Positions 1-5,619 of a stretch of DNA of 5,619 bases are shown here, one piece after another; the first letter of the stretch is position 1, and each line of letters opens with the position of its first letter. The DNA lies in the NCBI GenBank assembly GCA_021784975.1, contig JAJYGU010000319.1, forward strand, positions 1-5,619, read 5' to 3'. A program made the translations under genes and the position numbers. Origin of the DNA: Planctomycetota bacterium (lineage in GTDB: Bacteria; Planctomycetota; Planctomycetia; Pirellulales; Thermoguttaceae). The notes under the pieces are model-generated. The model saw nothing but the letters and a program-made list of their open reading frames with translations. It was not told where the DNA came from and searched no databases.

Positions 1-145
1 GCAGCGGAAGGGTATGACCCGAGCACCACCGGGAGATTGTTGCGACTGACACTCCTACTCGCCGCGCGAATGATTCACGGCTTTCCGTCTGTAAGAGTGC
101 TTTCAATAGATTCGCTATGCTTTCGTCCAAGGCAGTCGTCTCCAC
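1..145 (-). CDS. N-terminal part of an XRE/Cro-like helix-turn-helix protein (cut by window edge)
   Basis: Only the first 48 codons are present; the frame runs off the left edge with no stop. It reads LDESIANLLKALLQ, a polar stretch, then ESFARRVGVSVATISRWCSG and HTLPL. This is a typical helix-turn-helix: 'SFARRVG' is the positioning helix (about residues 25-31), 'VSV' the turn, 'ATISRWCSG' the recognition helix, and the following 'G..LP' is usual for XRE/Cro/CI domains. It is probably a DNA-binding regulator, perhaps an antitoxin-type or phage-repressor-like protein. The C-terminal part that would decide this is missing. No ATG occurs in this frame downstream of its stop at 248-250. I chose GTG at 145-143. 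TTG at 130-128 is an alternative with a GGAG nine bases upstream. A promoter-like pair sits 32-60 bases upstream of the GTG. The same strand carries the VWA/ATPase operon, but about 455 bases of hairpin-rich DNA separate them, so it is probably a separate transcript. The domain call is fairly sure; the start is not. Confidence 0.72.
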   Translation of the reverse strand, partial: METTALDESIANLLKALLQTESRESFARRVGVSVATISRWCSGHTLPL

Positions 146-198
146 GCTACGATTTGGCGTTTCGCTAGCTGCGAAAAGTATACGCGCCGTGGAGCGAC
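135..198. promoter_or_regulatory. Inverted repeat flanking the HTH gene promoter (possible operator)
   Basis: On the plus strand GTCG-T-CTCCACG (135-146) is the reverse complement of CGTGGAGCGAC (188-198): 11 paired positions with one extra base in the left arm. The arms are 41 bases apart. One arm lies between the -35 and -10 hexamers of the putative HTH promoter; the other covers the GTG start region. Between them is a smaller hairpin, TTTCGC (160-165) with GCGAAA (171-176). Two inverted copies of one half-site around a promoter of an XRE-like gene suggest self-repression through looping or cooperative binding. The same pairing could equally form an RNA or DNA stem. The repeat is seen; its function is inferred. 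Confidence 0.4.
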
Positions 199-205
199 AA
201 TGCAA
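177..205 (-). promoter_or_regulatory. Putative sigma-70-type promoter for the HTH gene
   Basis: On the minus strand a TTGCAT hexamer (205-200) is followed after 17 bases by TATACT (182-177). The -10 matches TATAAT at 5 of 6 positions and the -35 matches TTGACA at 3 of 6, with optimal spacing. A transcript would start near 170, leaving a leader of about 25-40 bases before the GTG or TTG start of the HTH gene. Reading by eye only; a weak -35 limits certainty. Confidence 0.4.
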
Positions 206-480
206 TGCAAAAGCGGTACACAGATTATGTCGATCCTCTGGCCCGACTCAGCATGAGGTGGACCGCCGTGCCACCATCGGTAGTTGCACCGCTGGCTTTT
301 TCGATCGCAGGGAGTTCGGGGGAGACACAACTGATTATTGATGGCTCTGGCGACCTGTGCTTTTTCAAGCGGCTTTGAAAAACATGCCCACCCGGCCGCG
401 TGGGCATGGCACGCCGGCAACTGTCTTCGGTCGGCGTGTGATGAGAATGGATGGTGCCACAGGTGAAATGGAAAGCGTGT
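206..480. other. Intergenic region without a recognisable gene
   Basis: This stretch between the HTH gene and the repeats after the VWA gene holds open frames of up to about 120 codons. None has a recognisable domain, a ribosome binding site or sensible residue composition, and the frames run through strong palindromes. Base composition looks less GC-rich than the neighbouring operon. The left part (206-360) shows nothing further that I can name. The right part (361-438) is the hairpin cluster listed separately. Confidence 0.6.
361..438. repeat. Cluster of three adjoining hairpins
   Basis: Three perfect stems follow one another almost without gaps. TTTTTCAA (361-368) pairs with TTGAAAAA (375-382) around a 6-base loop. 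CATGCCCAC (383-391) pairs with GTGGGCATG (400-408) around an 8-base loop. CACGCCG (410-416) pairs with CGGCGTG (432-438) around a 15-base loop. From memory, 'ATGCCCAC...GTGGGCAT' palindromes recur between genes in planctomycete genomes, so this may be a REP- or MITE-like dispersed element. I could not check copy number. None of the stems ends in a T-run that would make a classical terminator. Confidence 0.6.
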
Positions 481-488
481 TTGCAATT

Positions 489-522
489 CCCCTCACCCTA
501 ACCCTCTCCCGGAGGGAGAGGG
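489..522. repeat. Palindromic GC-rich repeat, copy 1 (CCCTCACCCTAACCC type)
   Basis: The copy begins with the arm CCCCTCACCCTAACCC (489-504) and includes a perfect 9-bp hairpin: CCCTCTCCC (502-510) and GGGAGAGGG (514-522) around the loop GGA. Its first 22 bases match copy 2 at 21 of 22 positions, with an offset of 47. Repeats of this wording are familiar as intergenic REP-like elements in several high-GC bacteria (recall, not searched). It lies 3' of the operon and could slow or end transcription in either direction, although no T-run follows. Confidence 0.75.
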
Positions 523-535
523 GACTCAAATCACG

Positions 536-588
536 CCCCTCACCCTAGCCCTCTCCCGACCAACCTCTGGTCGGTGCCCGGAGAGGGG
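536..588. repeat. Palindromic GC-rich repeat, copy 2, with nested stem
   Basis: The second copy starts with CCCCTCACCCTAGCCC (536-551). Its outer stem is CCCTCTC (549-555) with GAGAGGG (581-587). Nested inside is a second perfect 7-bp stem, CCGACCA (556-562) with TGGTCGG (568-574), closing a 5-base loop, so this copy is longer than copy 1. The hairpin begins only 13 bases after the stop codon of the VWA gene at 601. It is therefore the first structure met by RNA polymerase leaving the operon and is a possible 3'-end stabiliser or weak terminator. No U-tract follows. Confidence 0.75.
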
Positions 589-600
589 ACCGGCTTCACC

Positions 601-2287
601 TTATGTCACCACTTCGCGGCGGCGCTTGAGGTAGTCCCAGAGCACGTAGCGGTCCAAATCTTTGCCGGCGGTGAAGAAGACACGGCCACGGGTCGATTCC
701 GCCAGCCGGTAGGCGAACTGCACGTCTTCGCGCGACTGCGCCCAGGTGGGCAGCAGGAAGATGTTGATCGTGATCCCTTCCCGTTGGCAGAGGAGCCCTT
801 CGCGCAGGGTCGCCTCTTCCGTGCGGCGGTTCGGCGGATAGAGCAGGTACAGGTACTTGCCCTCAAAGTGCGCGGTGGGCAGGCCGTCGGTAATGAGAAT
901 GATCTGCCGATTGGGCGTATCTTGGGCCACCAGGTAGTGGCGCGAAAGCTGCAATCCTTGCTGAATGTTGGTGAAGTGGGCCGGCACGCGAAGCTCGCTC
1001 ACGTCCGGGTTGCTCATATCGACCCGCAAGCGGACGATCGGGTCGCCGATCGACACCGGTTTCGGTAGCAGGCTGACGATCTCGCTACAGTGCCGCGGCT
1101 TGGCGAAGGTGTAGACCTCGATGAACTGCAAATAATCGCCGGGGTACTCGCGGTGGATGAAGCCCTGCAGGGCCAGGCCCATCCGTTTCACGTCGATGTA
1201 CAGGCCGTTATAGCGCATCGAGCCGCTGGTGTCCAACAGCACCACGGTGGCGCATTTGGGCGTGTTGCGGGTGCGGTGCACCAGAAGATCGTCGGGCTGC
1301 ACGCGGATCGGCAGACCCGGCCCATTGCGGAGCATGGCGTTGATGAGCGAACCGGGGATGTCCAAATCATGCAATGAGTCGCCGAACTCGTAGGGCCGAG
1401 TCTGTTGCAGCTCCACGCAGCCTTCGCCCACCACGGTAAGATCGTGCCGGCCGGTCCGCGAGGCCTGCAAATCGCTGAAAATCCGGTCCAAGAGCTTCGC
1501 CTGGAACAATCGGTACGCCTTGGGGGTGAGCTCGTACCCGCGGCCGCTTTTCGCCAGCCCCTGGTGCTCCGCCAGGTCGCGGAGATACTCCTCAATCTGC
1601 CGGGCAAGCTCATTGAGCTGTTCGATGTCGCCCGGATCGGCATATTCGGAGAGGGCCTCCATGTCAATCACGCCGATTTGCGCCGTCTTGGCGGCCTCCT
1701 CCAGTTGCTTCAACAGCCGGTCGATGGTTTCCAGTTCTTCCTTGATTTCCAGCGCCAGGGGGATGGTCATCGGCGTGCGACCGCTGAAAGCGTACTTGGC
1801 CGCCAACTCATCGACCTGGTACTTTTCGCCCAGGTCGGACACCAAGTGGAGCAGGCGGCCGGCCAGCCGCCCGCGCTCGTCGCCCAGCAGGTACCAAAGC
1901 CGTTCCAAGTCGTAGAGTTGCTCCTGTTCAACCGCCTTGTGGAATCGCTGAGCCAATTGCGGCGGGAGCTTCAGCGAGTCGGCCGATTGCCGGAATCGCT
2001 TGGCCGCCTCGTGAACCACGCGGGAAGTTTCGTAGGTTTGCAAAATCTTTTGCTTCCGCTCGCGGAGCATGGCCATCAAGGCGTCCAGGCTGGGACCCAG
2101 GCCGGCGATCTGGCGAGGGTCGAGCCGCACTGCCCGAGCCAACTCCTCGTCGGTCAGCTCGCGCAGGTCGCCGTAGGCCAGCAGGTGTTCAAAAGCGCCC
2201 GAAACGATGTCGGGCGGCGGCTGCCGCGGGCTGGGGAAATGCTGCGGATCGTATTTCCGATAAGTATGGATAATGCCGCCGATGCGG

Positions 2288-2301
<14 letters not shown>
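601..2301 (-). CDS. Cytosolic protein with helical N-terminal half and C-terminal VWA domain (partner of the AAA+ ATPase)
   Basis: 566 aa, with no signal peptide or membrane segment, so probably cytosolic. Residues 1-280 are mostly helical and charged, with a likely coiled-coil part at about 185-245. The C-terminal third is a VWA domain with a complete MIDAS metal site: DTSGSM gives D357, S359 and S361; T444 lies in 'HFTNIQQGL'; D472 lies in 'ITDGLPTAHF'. The 'ITDG.PTAHFE..YLYLLYPP' stretch and the 'YVLWDYLKRRR' end resemble a VWA family I recall beside chelatase-like ATPases in actinobacteria and other phyla. In related systems (ViaA, CbbO, NorD, BchD) the VWA protein binds the ATPase and the substrate. 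ATG at 2301 was chosen because longer readings run into the ATPase gene. It overlaps that gene by 14 bases and has AAGGGA nine bases upstream, which suggests translational coupling. The substrate is unknown. The architecture is clear; the exact function is inferred. Confidence 0.92.
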
Positions 2302-3706
<1,405 letters not shown>

Positions 3707-3721
3707 GATTCGCTCCTTCAC
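3707..3721 (-). promoter_or_regulatory. Ribosome binding site of the ATPase gene, embedded in the upstream stop
   Basis: AAGGAG (3718-3713) lies six bases before ATG 3706, and its first base is the last base of the TGA stop (3720-3718) of the HEAT/VWA gene. This is the best Shine-Dalgarno in the window and decides the start in favour of 3706. The layout suggests that ribosomes finishing the upstream gene feed this start. Confidence 0.75.
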
Positions 3722-5064
3722 TGATCGACCCGACGATACTCGCCGTAGTTTTGTTTCGCCAGGGTCTGCATGAACCGGTCCAACGGGCCGCCCACCTCGC
3801 CGGCCAGAATCCCCAGGCAGTTCAAGGATATTCGCCGCAGGCGGTTGGCCTGGGTCACGGCGGCCACAATGGCGGCCGGCTCGGGGATGGTCCCGCAGTT
3901 GGGCGCACCGTCGGAAAGAAAGTAGACCGCCTCGGCGTCGAAACGAAAGGCCGCATCCAACGCGTCATAGGCGTCGGTGCGGCCGCCCGCCCGCAAGTTA
4001 TACACGTATTGCTGGGCGCTCTGCTTGGCGGCCAGCGTGGCCGGCATGAGCACCTTCCGCCAGACCAGCACCCGGTTGCTGAAGGCCACGATGCTGAAGG
4101 CGGCGTCCTCGGGCAGGCTGTCGATGGTCTTGTCCAGTTCCCGCTCGGCGGCCGCCAGCTTCGGGCCTTGCATGCTGCCGGAGATGTCGATCACGAACAC
4201 GATCCGTTTCGCCTGGATCGCCAGGCCATAATACGAGGGCAGCTCGCGCTGCCGGGCGGCGGCCTGGGGCATCGCGCCGGACGCCGGGAATTGAAACTTG
4301 TCCTTGTGCTTCTTCCACCAAGCCTGCCAGGCCTCCGGATGGGCGCCATATTGTTCGCCGGAAACATTGGCCAGGTGCCGCAGCATGTCGCCGCGGGCCT
4401 CCCCATCCACCTTCGGCAACAGTTCGATCAAGGCGTCGATGGACTCCGGCAGGCGGATCGCAACCATTGCCTGAACGATTGCCCGGCGGCAGGCGAATGT
4501 CTCCGAAAAGCAGGTGAGCTTGCTCATCCTTTGCAGGATCGTTACCGACTGCTGGTCGTTCTCCTTTCCCAATCCGTCGGCTGCGGTGGTGATGAGGTTG
4601 ACCCCCTCGCTCCCGGCGGCCGCGTAGCCCTTCATGAGTCTGGCCAGGTCGTGCTTGGTTTCCGGCAGGTTGGAGGCCAGGAGCACGGCCAACAGCGGGA
4701 CCGCCACCTGAATGTTGCCTTTCTTGCCGCGAACCTCCGCGTTGAACATTCGCATCAAGAACGGATTGACAGCCCGCTTGTCCTTCCACGCCAGCAGCGT
4801 ATGGTAGGCCGCCCGCCGCACCTCTTCGGCAGGGTCCGTCAGGGCGTGCGGGACGATCTGCCTGGCCGCTTCCAGAGTAGGGAACTCGCGGAGCCCTTCG
4901 ACGCCTTCAACGCGTAGGGAGGGCGTCTGGCTATGGACTTGGCGTTGCAGCATCCGAACGGCTTGACGGTCGGTCTTGCTTTCGGCGCCGCTTGGGGCGG
5001 CGGCAGCTCGGCCGACCACCAGGATTGCAGCCCCCATCACCAACGTGGTTCGCCAAGTGGGCAT
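3718..5064 (-). CDS. Exported HEAT-repeat protein with C-terminal VWA domain
   Basis: 448 aa. The N-terminus (MPTWRTTLVMGAAILVVGRA, then AAAPSG) is a typical Sec signal peptide, probably cut near residue 22. There is no lipobox cysteine, so the mature protein is probably periplasmic or surface-located. Residues 35-220 contain HEAT-like helical repeats ('AEEVRRAAYHTLLAWKDKRAVNP' type). A tryptophan segment follows (W246, W249, W250 in 'HPEAWQAWWKKHK'), similar to one I recall after HEAT repeats in planctomycete proteins. The VWA domain covers about 285-445 with an intact MIDAS: D293, S295 and S297 in DISGSM, T363 in GGRTD, D385 in LSDG. C390 and C416 lie in this domain and might form a disulfide if exported. 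ATG 5064 was preferred to an ATG at 5382 because the extension crosses hairpins and looks non-coding, and because AGAGAGG (5076-5070) sits five bases upstream. First gene of the operon. It probably binds a ligand or partner through its metal site; the ligand is unknown. Confidence 0.9.
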   Translation of the reverse strand: MPTWRTTLVMGAAILVVGRAAAAPSGAESKTDRQAVRMLQRQVHSQTPSLRVEGVEGLREFPTLEAARQIVPHALTDPAEEVRRAAYHTLLAWKDKRAVNPFLMRMFNAEVRGKKGNIQVAVPLLAVLLASNLPETKHDLARLMKGYAAAGSEGVNLITTAADGLGKENDQQSVTILQRMSKLTCFSETFACRRAIVQAMVAIRLPESIDALIELLPKVDGEARGDMLRHLANVSGEQYGAHPEAWQAWWKKHKDKFQFPASGAMPQAAARQRELPSYYGLAIQAKRIVFVIDISGSMQGPKLAAAERELDKTIDSLPEDAAFSIVAFSNRVLVWRKVLMPATLAAKQSAQQYVYNLRAGGRTDAYDALDAAFRFDAEAVYFLSDGAPNCGTIPEPAAIVAAVTQANRLRRISLNCLGILAGEVGGPLDRFMQTLAKQNYGEYRRVDQ

Positions 5065-5069
5065 ATCAA

Positions 5070-5076
5070 CCTCTCT
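5070..5076 (-). promoter_or_regulatory. Ribosome binding site of the HEAT/VWA gene
   Basis: AGAGAGG ends five bases before ATG 5064. Together with the signal peptide that begins exactly there, it fixes the start of this gene against the much longer open frame that reaches to 5382. Confidence 0.65.
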
Positions 5077-5108
5077 GCGCAGGCAACTCCTCTTCCCACA
5101 GCGTGGAA

Positions 5109-5180
5109 CGCGGGGATCTGCCCCGCGCCGTCTACTACGAGCGTCTCGCTCACTCTGCGGGCTGTGGGCGGGCTGCCCGC
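5109..5180. repeat. Three consecutive GC-rich hairpins in the operon leader
   Basis: CGCGGGG (5109-5115) pairs with CCCCGCG (5121-5127). GAGCG (5139-5143) pairs with CGCTC (5147-5151). GCGGG (5168-5172) pairs with CCCGC (5176-5180). All are perfect, with loops of 3-5 bases. They lie 45-120 bases upstream of the first start codon, in the probable 5' untranslated region, where they could affect RNA stability or translation. They could also be a dispersed palindromic element inserted between promoter and gene. The longest stem, 7 bp with loop ATCTG, is the most convincing. Confidence 0.5.
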
Positions 5181-5209
5181 GCTCCAACGGACACCCGCGC
5201 TCCCCTTGG

Positions 5210-5237
5210 ATTCTATCCGAAGATGAAAAATTGTCCG
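5210..5237 (-). promoter_or_regulatory. Putative promoter of the three-gene operon
   Basis: On the minus strand CGGACA (5237-5232, 4 of 6 matches to TTGACA) is followed after 16 bases by TAGAAT (5215-5210, 5 of 6 matches to TATAAT). A start near 5203 would give a leader of about 140 bases holding the three hairpins. The -35 overlaps one arm of an AT-rich inverted repeat (5225-5260). Planctomycete promoters are poorly defined, so this is tentative. Confidence 0.3.
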
Positions 5238-5260
5238 CCTTCGGCCCTCGCCAATTTTTC
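5225..5260. repeat. AT-rich inverted repeat around a GC-rich core
   Basis: GAAAAATTG (5225-5233) and CAATTTTTC (5252-5260) are perfect reverse complements separated by 18 GC-rich bases. The left arm overlaps the putative -35 of the operon promoter by two bases. It could be an operator, or the tip of a small mobile palindromic element. Confidence 0.5.
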
Positions 5261-5619
5261 GTCATTCTCGCGGTGGCCAAGTAAAATCCTGGAAATAGGC
5301 CGCTTTGGCGGTTAGAATGCGCGGCAACCACGCATAGCCCGTTGGTAGGGGCAGCCCAATAAAGGGTGGCCCAAAACGCCAAATTTCAGCCCGCAGGAGC
5401 TTTGACGCCAAGCGCTTAGAACATTTTCACCCCGTCGGACAATTTCGGGGGAAAAAACCGGTAAAAATTCGCCGATCAACTTGCGCCGACAAGCCGCGTC
5501 GGAGCGGGCTGGGAAACGGCCGTGATTTCGGGCTACGAGATGGCCTGACGGAGCCACGTCCTTCTTCAGGCCGTTTCCTTCGAGAGGCTCGTCTCCTTCA
5601 AAGGCGGGCATATCTGAGC
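5261..5619. other. Upstream intergenic region without a convincing gene
   Basis: Open frames exist on both strands: a minus-strand frame of 99 codons ending at 5312, and a plus-strand frame open from 5338 to the right edge. Neither has a recognisable domain, a good ribosome binding site or convincing composition, and the plus frame lacks an ATG. The stretch contains the long inverted repeat at 5512-5578. The far right could be the edge of a neighbouring gene's regulatory or terminator region. Confidence 0.5.
5512..5578. repeat. Long-range inverted repeat with a competing inner stem
   Basis: GGAAACGGCC (5512-5521) is the exact reverse complement of GGCCGTTTCC (5569-5578), 10 bp with 47 bases between. 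A second stem, GGCCTGA (5542-5548) with TCAGGCC (5566-5572), uses the GGCC at 5569-5572 as well, so the two cannot both form. The function is unknown. Confidence 0.5.

Noticed and set aside
1..360. tRNA or other known structured RNA gene
   Set aside because: Looked for a T-arm (GGTTCRA-like) with a matching acceptor and for conserved RNase P or tmRNA words on both strands; none seen. The structure at 135-198 fits a promoter-flanking repeat better.
115..486. 123-codon minus-strand frame
   Set aside because: It runs through two palindromes (361-408) and overlaps the HTH gene and its promoter in another frame. Its translation is rich in H, W, C and R with no domain.
489..588. CRISPR array or classical intrinsic terminator
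   Set aside because: Only two repeat units, internally palindromic, with no regular spacers; and no T-run follows the stems on either strand.
5290..5318. Plus-strand promoter-like pair TGGAAA-17-TAGAAT
   Set aside because: There is no convincing plus-strand gene downstream, and matches of this quality arise by chance.
5065..5382. N-terminal extension of the HEAT/VWA gene to ATG 5382
   Set aside because: The extra 106 residues read through GC-rich hairpins and an AT-rich palindrome, have no domain-like character, and would bury the signal peptide that begins at 5064 behind a good ribosome binding site.
5312..5611. 99-codon minus-strand frame near the right edge
   Set aside because: No domain, no clear ribosome binding site, unusual residue mix, and it crosses the 5512-5578 inverted repeat.
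5338..5619. Plus-strand frame open to the right edge (at least 94 codons)
   Set aside because: It has no ATG, is rich in arginine and lysine without a recognisable motif, and overlaps the other open frame. A stop-free stretch of this length is common by chance in GC-rich DNA. Sequence to the right would settle it.

Overview
The window is high-GC bacterial DNA. It looks like a planctomycete (Pirellulales-like) chromosome segment. That guess rests on three things: an exported HEAT-repeat plus von Willebrand A (VWA) protein with a tryptophan-rich 'W..WW' segment after the repeats, a BchI/MoxR-like ATPase paired with a cytosolic VWA protein, and intergenic DNA full of GC-rich palindromes of the CCCTCACCCTAACCC type. 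No taxonomic marker gene is present, so the assignment is an inference.

All convincing genes lie on the minus strand. From right to left: (1) 5065-5619 is a long gene-free leader with hairpins, inverted repeats and one plausible promoter. (2) 3718-5064 encodes a 448-aa exported HEAT-repeat/VWA protein. (3) 2288-3706 encodes a 472-aa AAA+ ATPase of the magnesium-chelatase/MoxR group. (4) 601-2301 encodes a 566-aa soluble protein with a helical N-terminal half and a C-terminal VWA domain. The three genes are tightly packed (an 11-nt gap, then a 14-nt overlap) and are almost certainly one operon. (5) 361-600 is a cluster of five hairpins, including two copies of a dispersed-type palindromic repeat just after the operon. 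(6) 1-145 is the 5' end of another minus-strand gene, cut by the window edge. It encodes an XRE/Cro-like helix-turn-helix protein and has its own promoter, flanked by an inverted repeat that could be an operator.

The ATPase/VWA pair has the logic of known ATPase-VWA partnerships (RavA-ViaA, CbbQ-CbbO, NorQ-NorD, BchI-BchD): the AAA+ ring remodels a target and the VWA subunit delivers it through its MIDAS metal site. Here the pair follows a gene for a second VWA protein that carries a signal peptide. The operon therefore seems to combine a cytosolic remodelling pair with an extracytoplasmic metal-dependent adhesion or scaffold protein. The substrate cannot be read from this sequence. The three-gene combination is the most interesting feature of the window, and the truncated HTH gene with its possible self-operator is second.
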